Assembly (NCBI GenBank): GCA_963457665.1 | Contig: OY735212.1 | Span: forward strand, 20,004,247-20,068,246 | Direction: 5' to 3' | Origin: Thysanoteuthis rhombus | Taxonomy: Eukaryota > Mollusca > Cephalopoda > Oegopsida > Thysanoteuthidae | Length of the DNA stretch: 64,000 bases | Shown: positions 23,480 through 35,404 of the stretch, in pieces | Layout of the letters: each line of letters begins with the position of its first letter | Position numbering within the stretch: position 1 is the stretch's first letter | The notes under the pieces: generated by a model | What the model was told of the DNA's origin: nothing | The model's input: only the letters and a program-made list of their open reading frames with translations | Database searches by the model: none | Program-made: the position numbers and the translations under genes

Positions 23480-25240
23480 AAATGTACTAGTTTACTCAAG
23501 CCATTAAAAAAAATGACAGTATTTAAGTAATTTTACAAATTATGTTGTTCAGTGTTTTGTTTATTTTCCACCGGAATCTATCCGGATTTTTACACATTCG
23601 CAAAAGTAGACAGATGAATAAATAAGGGAGATTACTCTATATTTAGCATACAATAGTTATTACACTTGACAATTGTGAAATCTAGCCCATCAGATGTTAA
23701 GTAAAAAAAATGATGGGATTCCTTATGAAAAGAAAAATCAAAATGCAAATATATTTTTTAGTATGAAAGCATTTATCTATCTATTTATTACACTGGAATT
23801 GACCTGCAAGTACTATTTCGGGAGATTTTTTACTATGCTAGTAATTATTTGAAATAGTCACTTATGCTGACAACAGCTTCAGCTAATTGGGGATAGACTT
23901 AGATGCTACAACCACCCAAATAACGTCACTCACTTCATTCTGCATCATTTTACCTATACTAGGGGGGTATTCATGTATTTCCCAAGGGCATTTGTGTGAA
24001 ATACACAGAAACAGTCAAAGCCAGAGTTTGAGCTCCGGCTCGTCTACTCCATTATCCATGCCGTTATTCACTCAGATAGCCTGCACCTATTTTTCGTTTC
24101 GCTTTTTTTGCAGAATTTGATGCGTAAAACTCGTTTAAAACAACCAAACCTAAATTCAAGATATTTATAGCCGTCAGTTTGAAGTTAGAAGTCTTCCACG
24201 GGTTTCATTTTTTTTTTTTTAATAGGAATTATAATTATTATGATTGAACTATTTTTTATCGATTTTCTACTCTTAATATTTTCTGCTAATCAAAATTTTC
24301 AAAACAGTACAACAAAAGGATTTGGTATAGAATAAATTACTTTTTTTTCTGATGTGATGAAACATTAGTTTCAAACATGAAATATCAGAGTGAAGACAAC
24401 ATCATTAGCAGCAGTGAAAGTAATGTTTGTTATTGAAAGCTGAAACTGTATTTAAAAAAGGACAAAAATCAGCAAAAATTTTTCTATGTCCAGCTAACTT
24501 ATCAAAGAATCAATAACTATACACTAAGAATACAAAATAAATAACTTTATTATATGTATCATTTTCGGATATAATTGGCTATTGTAGATTTTTGAAATGG
24601 CTAATATAGCTGCTCTGTTTTTGCCCAAAATCACCAAGAACTTGGAGAGAGATCGGCCAGTCAGATATCTCTTTCCCCCCATTAAAGTTCCTTCCCAGGC
24701 CTGTCAAGCCATCTTTCTTTTTTAGCCATCAAAGGTATGCACACAAACGTACTGACAGACATTTAAATTTATGTAAATGAAGATTTGTTTGCCTCTTCAT
24801 GAGAGCAAATTTGACACAACATCTCTTCAACTTGGGGCCCCAAAAACTGTTATGTCTCAGCAACAACAAAAATTGCCTAGTCCCCCATCTAGACCAGTAT
24901 TACACCGACATCAGAAATGTCCTCGACCCCTTCCCTTTATAGTGCAATGGGGAGGTGCTGAGTGCATCAGTATGATTTCAGTACTCTAATATCAATTAGG
25001 TTAATCTCTGAAGTTAAGGAGTGTTGAACATGGCCGCTACTTATTTAGGGTGACCACATTTATACATGCAGTAGTGGACTTCACCTCTACCAAGATGATT
25101 ACTTGAGAAATGCAGAAGCTTTTATCTTTAAAAGTCTCATTATTAAATGAACACTTGAAATTGTCGAATTGGTTTCAGTTTATTAACTATAATTTGCTTA
25201 GTCATAAGGCCACAACTTATTTCCAGTACCTGATGCTCGA
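22050..25240. other. Gene-free AT-rich stretch
   Basis: No convincing gene. It holds an (AC)n tract at 23455-23480, a half copy of the AAGGGAGATTACT palindrome at 23617-23665 and the dispersed repeat at 23965-24085. Confidence 0.6.
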
Positions 25241-25242
25241 AT

Positions 25243-25245
<3 letters not shown>

Positions 25246-25304
<59 letters not shown>

Positions 25305-25311
25305 TATATAA
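25246..25311. repeat. (TA)n(CA)n compound microsatellite
   Basis: About 21 TA units followed by (CA)n and a short TATATA. Confidence 0.95.
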
Positions 25312-26219
25312 ATAAGAAATGGATATATAATCCGACAGAATATTTATGAATGCATTAAATTGTGAATACCTATCCATTAAATGCTAGACACCACTTCTCC
25401 ATTCTAACCCCCACCAACCTCTCCTGAGTACTGACTATTTCCATCCTCACCCCTCCTCTCGCTCCTTATCAAAAACAAGCCCAAATCCCACTGAAACAGA
25501 TAAACACTCTCTGACCCCTTTCTGTCACAGACTCTTATTTCAAACCAAACTTGGCTCACCTGCCAAGATACAAACATCTCAGCTCCCACTAAACAACCCA
25601 CAACACAGAAATATCCCCATTTCACTCATCAACCTCAAACATGTGAACAGCACACAATTTTCTTTGCACCACTGAAAGTTTCCTCTGAAGAAGATGGCTG
25701 GTACCCATCAAACTGCATCAAAACATGCCCAAATGGTAATAAAAATTTCAAGATTTAAAACCTGCCTTTCTCTCCAGCTTTTTCTTTCCACGTTCTTATC
25801 ATCACTTTCATCAACATTTTATTGCATGAAAGTAATAGAAATGATCTCCTGTTATTACATAGAGAAAAAGTCACCATAGAATTATGTATCTATTTCTCAA
25901 TAATATAACTGGCCATGTTGAGCAACAACAACTGTAAACATGGACAGTGAATGAACAAATGAGAAGTGGGGGCAAAGTGGTCATTTGGGTCTTCACCACT
26001 CCATCAGGCTATTTGGCTATATGGCTAAGAGAATTTCTTTCCCGTCAGGAGGTCAAAAGTGAAAGGAGACTTCTTTTACAAGTCTGAAAGCTTAAGTCAG
26101 TTTTTTTTTTTACAACATAAATTTTGAACTGAGTGTGGATAGGTATTTCAAGTAAGTGTATTTACATATATATCTAATATCATAAAGATGAGATTGTTTC
26201 TTTCTTCCTTCCTCCCTTT

Positions 26220-26935
26220 CTTTATGATTAATAGACTCCTTAATGGTTGCACTCTACAAGCTAAAGATTTGTGTATAATGGTAACTTTACTCCAGAATGA
26301 ACTTGGGATAGTTGGTGATGATCTCTGGTGACCTCTAAGAGTCAATTTGGGGTCAAGTCAATTTTTGCAACCTTAAATCTAATCATACAACTATGCCCTA
26401 AAAGCCACAATATTGTGTACAAGGGCAACTTGTCCACAGGAATATAGGATAGATGGTTCTGACCTCTGGTCACCTCTAAAGGTCATTCTAAGGTTAGGTC
26501 AATTCTGGCATTTTCAAATCAAACTGAAATGGCTGTGAATTTGCTTAGAAAGGTTACTTCAGCCCAGGATGAACATGGGTTGGACTGCACTTGTGACTTC
26601 TGAAAGTAAATTTATGGTCAGGTCAATTTGGCAGGCATTTTCAAATCTAACAGAGAGGGCTACAGCCTATGAATTTATGTACATGGGTAACTTGACCCCA
26701 GGTGACCATCAAAGATCAATTTTTGTTACTTTCTGATCTAATGGAGACTGCTGCACCCAACAGGCCTTAATCAACCTTGACCCCAGGTGGTGTTGACCTC
26801 TAAAGATCAATTCAAGGTCAGGCCAATTTGGACATCTTCAAACCACCTGAAGGGTTGCAATCCTTACTCTGAGAAGCTCTGTGTTGGAATCTACTACCTT
26901 TCAGTAAACATTACCCCCCCCCGACAATGATTGGT
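26220..26935 (+). repeat. Tandem-like array of AGGTCA-bearing repeats, array 1
   Basis: Five diverged units of about 90-135 bases follow one plan: ACTTGACCCCAGGATGAACA, TGACCTCTGGTGACCTCTAA, AGGTCAATTTAAGGTCAGGT, CAATTTTGGCATTTTCAAAT, then a GGCTGCACCC-like phrase. Unit landmarks (GACCTCT) lie near 26329, 26461, 26593, 26700 and 26793. It ends with GAGAAGCTCTGTGTTGGAAT, also found at the end of array 2 (31480). Confidence 0.8.
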
Positions 26936-26945
26936 ACTTCAGCAA

Positions 26946-26990
<45 letters not shown>
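26946..26990. repeat. (TA)n microsatellite
   Basis: About 22 TA units, located 104 bases downstream (minus strand) of the exon 1B donor. Confidence 0.96.
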
Positions 26991-26993
<3 letters not shown>

Positions 26994-27094
26994 GCTAGCC
27001 TTGAAGAGGGTTAAGAACCACCTGCAACATTTTTATTTTTCTTTGTACATGGTAAACAAAAAAATAGAAATAAGAGAAAGAAACTTCAACTTAC

Positions 27095-28034
27095 TGAAGA
27101 GCATAGAAACGGCATCTACGGCACCATTGTAGTTTTCTGCACGTGGACGATTCGGACTGATGGCTTTCCACAAATTTTGGATATAATTTGCCATCTGGAA
27201 ATTTCCAGTCGAAGCTGTTGCCCACCAAAGAGACCAAAGGACAACGTCTTTATGGGCGTAAGACGTTCGAAAATCCTCCCACATAAACCTCAATCCATCA
27301 GTAAAAGATACATTCCTGTAGGTCTTTTCTGAGTTTGTCTTATCAGCTAAATCCCCTCCGTCATTTGATTCAATGCAGTCCTCATTACCTGAAGTGTTTT
27401 CGAGAAGGTCAGCGCTAGAGCTTTTCTCGGGTTTACTCCCAGCCGAGCGGTGAAAATAAAACGAAACCTTCACTTTTGGCAAAGCAAGTGAAATGACAAA
27501 GGCAATGCAGACATTTGTCATTGAAATAATGTTAAGGGTAAAGTAACTGACTTTTGCAAAAGTGATGAGGATTTGTCCAAGGGAAGCCGCCAGAAAACGA
27601 CCCGCCAACGAACTAGCCCTAACAAAGCTGGACACTCGTCTATAGTAAGTATCTGTGACGGCTGCATAGATATAAGAATAATAAGCAATTTCTGTAGCGG
27701 TCGCCCAGCCATAGCAGATTTCCATGCACTGCATGCTTAGAACACCATATGCAAAAAGTAGTAAAGACCATGTCACAATATAGCTGACTGCTTCCAAGAT
27801 GACAATTGGTTTGTACCGTAAAAGGTCAGTGATTAGAAGTACAATAACAAGAATCACCAAGTAACTGTATGTCCAGATAGGATAGATTTCATTGTTTATT
27901 TCTTCTAGGGTCAGATTTTTGCCTTCGGGGTCAATGAGGTAAGATGTAAGGAAAGACTCTGAGGGACGAAAATCCTTGAACACTCCAAAGGAACAGATTA
28001 TCCCTGTAGCAACTTTCCAATTTACATTTGACAT
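27095..28034 (-). CDS. SLC19 family transporter, paralogous 5' coding exon 1B (TM1-TM7)
   Basis: The exon encodes 313 codons plus one base, open from ATG at 28034. The in-frame TTG at 28058 is not a likely eukaryotic start. It parallels exon 1A throughout: ATGIICSFGVFKDFRPSES (res. 9-27), NNEIYPIWTYSYL (47-59), LLRYKPI (71-77), GWATATEIAYYSYIYA (109-124), RRVSSFVRASSLAGRF (132-147), a short acidic loop (about 195-240) and VVLWSLWWATASTGNF (264-279). The donor GTAAGT at 27094 falls at the same codon and phase as in 1A. The reading frame is undamaged, so this is not an obvious pseudogene. No following exon 2 or 3 was found between 27094 and exon 1A. It is therefore either an alternative first coding exon using exons 2-3 of the same locus, or a truncated tandem copy. 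Confidence 0.88.
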
Positions 28035-29456
28035 TTTTGAAGAATTTGGTTGGCCCAAGATTTGTTCTGAGTTTTATTTTTTTCCTTTCTTTTCTCCTTC
28101 CTTTTGTTTCTTTTTTCCTTCTTTCTTACAGTCGTTTTCACTTCCTAATTCCTTTTTTCTTTTCTTTCTGCTTCTTATTCAAAATGATTATCTTCTCCAA
28201 TACATTTATTGTCTGAAAATTTAAAAGAAAAAAGTATTTTTTAAATGACCATGAAGAATACAATGGGTTAAACAATACATAAATTTCACCTGTTTAGTGT
28301 GTGCAAAAGTTCTGTGCAGAAGACAGGTTTTCAACAATGTATTCAGTCTCTAGTTTTCAAAAAAAAAAAAAAAGTGTGGGAACTTTTGCATACATCTAAT
28401 ACATTGTCTTTTTATGAATACAATACTTACTTTCAAAAATTTTTTACTACAACATCTTGGCTATTTAAATTTCAAAATTCAATCAAATCTTTCTCAGAGT
28501 TTTAAATGAAACCTGTAATTTAGTTTGAAGCAGTATGTTGTTTCTTTTAGTCCAGTATCCTTCCTTGGGATTGTACTAACAATTTCCCTTTGCCAGAAAT
28601 ATATTTATTTTATAGGGTTACACTGGACCTTCCAAAAGTCTTTTACTTAGTTATCCATTAAAACTGATAAGTGAGAAAATTCTTGAAGCTGTCTAGTCAT
28701 AGGACTGAACTCCCATCATCAAGGATCCAAATGAACTGACATTATCATAAACTATATATAAGTAAATATAACACTAATTTTTAATATCTCTCCTCTGACA
28801 GGAAATCTATTATCAAGACGTATTTCAAAAACTGAATCTATTGAACAATTAATTTTTCTTCCAATTAACTAAAATTTTTTTTGGAATGAGGGACATTAGA
28901 AGACAAGTGTACAGAATTTTTAAAATGATGCATATAAGTTCAGAAATAATAGAAAGAGTATAAGGTTACAAGGACATTCTGTCTGATGAAGTTTTCAAGA
29001 CAATCTGATGTGCATATTGTCTTAAATTATAAGTATTGTCTATTTATGTACATTAAATAGTGATTTTATGAAATTTCAATTTGTTTTTAAAGTTGATGTG
29101 TAGATATTGTTTATAATTGGAGATTCCCGATGAAACAATATTCATACCTCAATATAGTCCATTTAGCACTATTGCTGAGCACGGTAAATCTTTTTTATAT
29201 ATACATACACACACACACACACATCAGAATCACTCACAATAACATATATATCCACACTAACACTAATTATGTGAACAAACAAGAAAAATTACACAAAAAC
29301 AACAAAAACACTTGACACCACATAGACAATCAGACTACCACTCTGCAAGTTCCCAAAAATAAAGACCTCCAGAAAAATATCCTTTTCTATACCTACACAC
29401 TGACCCATCCAAGACCTTAAAAACGCACTAAGAAACAATTGTTGACAGTTTCTAGA

Positions 29457-29460
<4 letters not shown>
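28035..29460. other. 5' flank of exon 1B and AT-rich sequence
   Basis: Positions 28035-28220 are strongly purine-biased on the minus strand (likely 5' UTR or promoter-proximal). No TATA box or further exon was recognised. Nothing else is seen apart from a short (CA)n at 29205-29224. Confidence 0.5.
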
Positions 29461-29463
<3 letters not shown>

Positions 29464-29548
<85 letters not shown>

Positions 29549-29550
29549 GC
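29464..29550. repeat. (TG)n microsatellite
   Basis: Nearly uninterrupted TG repeat of about 80 bases, ending GTGCGTGTGCAC. Confidence 0.97.
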
Positions 29551-29994
29551 ACATTATTTATTCAAACTAATCTCGTTATTAGAGATAACACTTGAGATAT
29601 GAAGACAAAATTACCATAAAAAAAATACTTATTGCTCTTTAAATAACATTTTTTACATTTTCTCCTAAGGACTGATGAGGGTTGAAACATTTAAAAAAGA
29701 TTTGACACTGTAAAATCAAAGTTTTATACACAAACAAGAAAAATTGACTAAAAAACTTAAATAGAGTTAATCAGTTATTTTTAACAAAGTATCTTTGAAC
29801 ATATATGTATTCTGCAATAAAGGTTGAATAGTAGATCTACTCCCAATTAGGGAAATAAAATAAATCAGCACAAGATTTAGACATTGTTGACCCTAAAATG
29901 GCCATAGAGACTGCAAGAAGCATTTTTTAGGGAAAAGAATAGAAAAATAAACTTTCATGATGATTTCAAGGTTGTAGTCCCTAAAATGTGACCA

Positions 29995-30031
29995 GCAGTC
30001 TGAAATCTATATTAAATAGATTTCAGACTGC
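29995..30031. repeat. Perfect 16-bp inverted repeat with 5-base loop
   Basis: GCAGTCTGAAATCTAT, then ATTAA, then ATAGATTTCAGACTGC. It is isolated and has no T-tract or gene next to it to suggest a terminator. Confidence 0.9.
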
Positions 30032-31039
30032 CTTTTCTTTTCAAAACCACTTTGAATGGTTTTCATTTTCTTTGAATCGTACAAAATCACATGCTTTCTG
30101 CGAATACTGCAAGAGCACACTGATCTGTGGGGATAAGTGGTTAATGTAAATCTAACAGGATCCCTGGAAACTGAATGGGGATGTTGACAACAGAGATTAT
30201 CTCATGCCTCTGATCTTTTGTCACCTTCAAATTCATATTACTTCCCTTATCACTCAAGTGACAGGGTAGGGTCCATCGACAGCCCCATCACTCCTTACTT
30301 GGGGAAGGAAGGTCTACGAGAAGGGATAGTTCAACATAATGTGACCACGGCTCACATCCAAGTGGAGATTTTTTTTTTCTTTTTTTAAATAAAGCTAGTA
30401 TACTTTTTATATAATATTATATTTCAGTTTGTTTTTTTTTCCTATTAGCTATCTGCTATTTTCCCCAATTTGTTCTTGCAGATTTTTAAAATTTAGCTGG
30501 AATAAAACCCAAATCATAATTAATCAAATGAATCTAAAAAAGTAGCCAAGAAGTGCTATATTTTGGTCAACCTTCCATTTATTTTTCAATTCTGCATTAA
30601 CTTATATCCTTGCAACTTGAATATTTTGTTTCAAAAAATAAATGAATAAATCGATAAATAAAAAAATCAAATATAAAAAATAAAAATTTTTAAAAAAATA
30701 AAAGGATTAATTTCTTTAACATCAGGGTTTTTTGCCTAAAAATTATATTGCAAATCATTAGGATTTCATTGTGATTGGTTAAACAACTTTTCGCACTGTC
30801 TATTTCCAAAAATATCTCTGGTTTTATAGTTTACTCAAAGAATGTGTACATTAAATTTTTTTCAATCCTTTGTCTTACTAATGACACTTCCTTTGGAGTC
30901 AATCTGAGGTCTGCTCTAATTGCTCAAGCTACCAGGACCCTCATGGTGAGCTAAGGTCTAAATATCACCCTTTACTCAATCCTCTCTTCTCTAATCCCTA
31001 GTCAGTTATATATATATGTACACATTTGCATTTTTAGTA

Positions 31040-31515
31040 GGATTATGTTTAATTTCAACCCAGAATGAGCATAGAATAGGTGTAGCTGACCTCTGGTGAC
31101 ATGTAAAGGTCAATTTAAGGTCAGGTTAATTTCAACAGGTATTTTCAAATCTAACAGTGAAGGCTGCACCCACATCCTGCAAATTCATGTACAAATGTAA
31201 CTTGACCCCATTATGGAAATAGGATAGGTGAAGATCTATGTTCCGTGAAGGTCATTTTAGGGTCAGGTCAATTTTGGCATTTCCAAATCCAATGGAAATA
31301 GCTACACCTTATGGGCAACAAATTTGTGTGCTTGATTCAATTATGAACATATGATAGGTTGCTCTCACTTCTGGTGATTTTTGAGGGTCAATTTTGATAT
31401 TTTCAACCATACTGCTGTCAATGCCTTTGTCAGGGGGAGTAATCATGCATGGAGCCACCCAAAAATTGACCCTTACTTTGAGGAGCCTTGTGTTAGACTT
31501 TACTACATGACCTTT
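31040..31515 (+). repeat. AGGTCA-bearing repeat array 2
   Basis: Three to four units of the family at 26220-26935. At 31107-31128 the half-sites AGGTCA, AGGTCA and AGGTTA occur with a 5-base spacer (ATTTA) between the first two. It ends with GAGGAGCCTTGTGTTAGA, as in array 1. Confidence 0.8.
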
Positions 31516-31639
31516 TAGTATGGATTACTTTTTCAATGTGTTTATGATGTCTGATGAAAGAACTACTGTGTCGTAGATATGTTGCAGTACTCTGACAAGT
31601 GCAAGGTGTATGCCTCGTATTATTGCGTTAATAGGGGCA

Positions 31640-32165
31640 AGATAACATACACACATATGTTACCTTTCATGAAGCAAGTGATAGATTCCAGTTGGTTGGA
31701 ATCAACCAGCCTCTATATTCAACAAAATAAGTTTGTTTTTCTGTAAGCCATCAAATGTTAGATTGTTGATTCTAACAGTCTGACTGAAGCAATATTCATT
31801 TCAGATTGATGCCAAAGTTGAGTAATAAATCTTTATTCATTGATGTGTATGTTTTTCTTTCTTTACTGAATTTGGGAGGTACCTCTTGAAGTATCCACTT
31901 TTGAATTACAGGTATCGGTCATAGAGTGGCAGACAAAATCCATGTCCAAACATGTTTATTGAATTAAACTACAGAAAAATAAAACTTAACCCATAAGACA
32001 GCTTGTAGCACACTCCCCCCCAACCCTCCCCCCAAAATTGGACAAATTCAATGTAGGGATAAGATAACGTACAAATATACATACATGACCTCTCATAAAA
32101 CAAGAGAAAGTTGGACTCCAGTTGCTCGGAATTAACCAGCCATTGTTTTTCCAACAGATATTAAA
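31640..32165 (-). repeat. Two inverted fragments of the 40.4/46.7 kb duplicated segment
   Basis: Positions 31640-31735 and 32060-32165 each carry, reversed, the start of the segment at 40419 and 46660. The shared core is GATTCCAGTTGGTTGGAATC / GACTCCAGTTGCTCGGAATT flanked by CATAC-AC and AACCAGCC-. The function is unknown. Confidence 0.6.
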
Positions 32166-32749
32166 ATATTTTTGTGTTTTTCGTACATTTGTTGCCCAGA
32201 GCACATCCCTGATACCAATCATCGTACGCCAATGTAAGATTCATACCTATCTGTTCATAGATTCCACCGCTACTACTAACAAACCCACTTGAGGAAAAAG
32301 AACAAAAACATAAGACGTAATATTACAACACAATACACTTGAAGCTTCCTGACTGCACCAAATTAACTTACATGAAAAAAAAAACCCAACAACAAACAAA
32401 CAAACCTGTGAATCAGACAATAGATACCCTAGTGTTTTTCCTTTTGTAAATATTTAGTGAGGGTAGTGTTGGCAACTCAATTTTCGAGTTGGCATTTAAA
32501 ATATCATCTAGAAAATTGTGCTCACAGCCCATAACAATAGTTACACAAAACAATTTTGAGGCCATGATGTTAGAGCCAGATTAGGCTTAAGGGCCTGAGG
32601 AATAGGTCAACTGGGGGCCCCCTATACCTGTATACTAACTGGGGTATAAGGGGTTGACCTGGGAATAGAGTAAATACTATAAGTTCATTTCACAAATTCA
32701 GAGCTGTCTTCATATTTACAAATTTCCCTCCCTCATTGAGGACAAAATT

Positions 32750-32965
32750 AACCATTTTCACCAAAGTTGGCCTGACCATGAATTGACCTTTGGAGTCAAC
32801 CAGAGGTCAGTATCACCCATTGAAGGTTTGTCCAGCAGTAAAGTTACCCTTGTACACAGAGTTGCAGCCCAGAGACTGCATCTGTCTCAGATTTGAAAAC
32901 GCCTACCAAAATTGACTTGACCCTAAATTGACCTCTATGGGTCACCAGAGGTCATTGTCACATAT
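32750..32965 (-). repeat. AGGTCA-bearing repeat, reversed copy
   Basis: About two units of the 26.2/31.0 kb family in reverse (TGACCTTTGGAGTCAACCAG, TGACCTCTATGGGTCACCAG, CAGATTTGAAAACGCC). Confidence 0.75.
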
Positions 32966-33734
32966 ACATATAGAAAATAAAACTAAAGAGGTCTGCAGGC
33001 ACTGTATAAAAAGTGCACTAACAGAATGGCTGCCTATGCAGATAAGAGCTAAGGTTTCAACCACCCTTCCAAACCCTTTGCATAGTTGTAGTTTTTTGTT
33101 TGTTTTTTTCTCTCTTGCCAATTATTTTACTCCCCCCACATATTTAGTTTTACTTGCAGCCCAGTCCATTTTTCTTTTCAGATCTCAACCACTCCCTTTC
33201 ACAATCTCTTTACTACTTCAGATGTAGTAGAATAGGAAATGTTAAAATTCAGCATTACGTGGGAAATAAATTTCAAAATTAATGATGGAGGGGAATTTGT
33301 AAATATGAAGACAGCTCTTAGTTCAGCAGGATATCAGATGAGTGACAATGGATAGTTTGGGATTTCAGTTTTTTTTTTAATTCTAGAATAATTGCTTTTA
33401 CGATTCAAAATTTACTGCCAAGTTTTATCTGACTTAAATGCCACAACCTCTCCCCCACTCAGTGGAGTAACCCTGCAGTACAGCTGCCTGTGCGAATCGT
33501 AGCTCAGCTTCAAGACACTTCAAAGGAGCAGATTGTGTATGCGTGTGTGTGTCTGTGTGTTGGCACATGCATACACAACAGCTATCTTTCATGTGTCTGG
33601 AATTCCCTCCTACTTGCGGGGAGATATACACACTAATACAATATCTAGTTTTAGGTGAGATTTTTAGCAGTATTAAATTTTCAGTGTTGTTTCTTCCTCC
33701 CTTGGTCCGGTCGTTGGTTTCAGTGATGGAGGCA

Positions 33735-33965
33735 GCCTGGAAGGTCTTTCTGCCCCACGTTTGCTTATGTACGGCCTCTGCTTCCCAATGGCAATAGTCA
33801 ATTCTGCAGGAGATTATGGGTCTGTTTTAGGGAGTCCCTGTATCTCCTTTACTGAATAGCAAGGCTTTCGGGAGTCTGCAGCTTTCCATCCCCAAAACGT
33901 GGCCAGCCCAGTGCAGCGGCAATTTTTGCAGCATAGCTTTTATACTTGGGTTGTTGGTGCTCTTA
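33735..33965 (-). mobile_element. LINE RT C-terminal fragment (third family)
   Basis: The minus-strand reading includes SIKAMLQKLPLHWAGHVLGM, then ESCRLPKALLFSKGDTGTP. The L-WAGHV-RM--RLPK-LL-GEL--GKR phrase is typical of the C-terminal tail of RT ORFs in marine invertebrate LINEs. The reading frame is broken soon after. Confidence 0.65.
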
Positions 33966-34377
33966 CATTGTTATAAAATTGTATTAAGGTACTTTGAGGA
34001 TAGTGTGAAGACAACATAGGCGGAAGCTTTCAAGGGGGGGCGTTTCTAAGTGAAAGGTTGCTTGTCAAACAACAAAAGCACACTCACCTACATCCATATA
34101 CTGACTCCTTCGGGGGGATGGCACACATAAGACAAGCATACTGGTCAATTGCACATGTGAATACACACCGCCTCTTAAAGAAGGAGACATATACATATGA
34201 ACATACAAACACACACACACAAAAGAAAGAAAACATACTAAATCACTGATCACACTCACATACGGCCATACAGTGACCCTCAAAGAAAAAAATACACATG
34301 GACAAACACTGGTCATACACTAATCACAGACACACGCACCCACTCAGGAACAAAAAAGAACATTAATTGTAAACAGT

Positions 34378-34640
34378 GACCCAACAGAGGAAGGGAAATG
34401 AAAGCGGAAATGTAAACCGCAGCACTGGCATGATAGGCGAAAGAGAGAAAAGATATTGGCTGAAGACCTGAGGAGACTTATTGTCACTCAGCCTTCAGCA
34501 ATGACCACTGGGTAACCAGTGAGAAACTGTAAACCGCAGTATTACTGTGACCTATGAGTACTAGGAGAGAAGGGCTGGAGACTTGAGGAGACTTGCTGTC
34601 ACTCAAACTCCAGCAGTTACCACCAGGCAACTGGTGTGAG
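34378..34640 (+). repeat. Two tandem units of about 125 bp
   Basis: Both units contain TGTAAACCGCAG, a GAGAGAA-GG segment, GAGGAGACTT-TTGTCACTCA, CAGCAGTTACCAC / CAGCAATGACCAC and CAACTGGTG / AACCAGTGAG. A third, diverged unit is at 4056-4146 in the SLC19 intron. Confidence 0.7.
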
Positions 34641-34656
34641 ATTGCAAATAATGATA

Positions 34657-34731
<75 letters not shown>
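34657..34731. repeat. Palindromic (GAT)n/(ATC)n trinucleotide repeat
   Basis: A run of GAT units switches at GATC (34698-34701) to ATC units, giving a perfect self-complementary stretch at 34668-34731 (64 bases). Confidence 0.95.
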
Positions 34732-34733
<2 letters not shown>

Positions 34734-35404
34734 CAACCCTCCGTCCACCGACATATCAACTACTCCATCTGACCTTTAATCGTGTATACAAAATATATCA
34801 AATTGACCACCTTTAATCAACATTTGGCTCACTAATCCTCCTTTATCTTTACCCACAACAAACACTGACATGCTGTTGTTTTTTTTTCAAAGTTTAGTAT
34901 TGCATTTGCTATGTACAGTTTTTCTGCATTACAAAAGGTCTTCTGAAGATGCCAATGAAACTCAGTGAAATGCATTGAGTTTCATAATTGAGATGTAATA
35001 CATCATTTGTGTCAATTATTTGTATATTATCGTCCACTTTGGTCAGCCCAAGGATCTATATTGTTTTTCCATAACTTAGAGCCACGCCAAGCTAGATTTT
35101 GCTGAAGACTTTTTGGACCAAGGTGTAACTTTTGTATACGTCGAACTATAAAAAGCGCTAACTTTAGCTAAGGCTTCAACAGTTCCAGCTCAAAAAACTG
35201 ATTCCCCCACCATTTTAAGTAGAGATACTATAAAACAATCTAAACCGGTTCTATCTACACTAAAATATTCGAACGCATAGACAAAATTAAAGAATATTCC
35301 TTTAAAATCTAATTTAGGCTCTACAAATTAAATGTATGCAAATCGGCTCCACCTCTCTGATATAAATGAAACAGTTGGTATATGATGAATAGTTAGGTTA
35401 ATTC

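Larger units (their letters stand above)
134..28034 (-). other. SLC19 (thiamine/folate transporter) locus with two 5' coding exons
   Basis: Gene-level entry. In transcription order the minus strand carries exon 1B (28034-27095), exon 1A (9926-8690), exon 2 (3792-3600) and exon 3 (275-134). The protein is a 12-TM major-facilitator carrier of the plasma membrane; vertebrate members move thiamine or reduced folate. Both 5' exons begin with their own ATG and end in phase 1 at the same homologous codon. Exon 2 starts with the two bases needed to complete that codon. Exon 3 ends in phase 0 at a GTGAGT donor, so at least one further exon lies left of position 1. Whether this is one gene with alternative first coding exons, or a complete gene plus a truncated duplicate, cannot be settled from the sequence alone. 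Confidence 0.75.

Noticed and set aside
33434..34316. Short ORFs near (CA)n-rich DNA
   Set aside because: They are driven by dinucleotide runs and the LINE fragment at 33735-33965.
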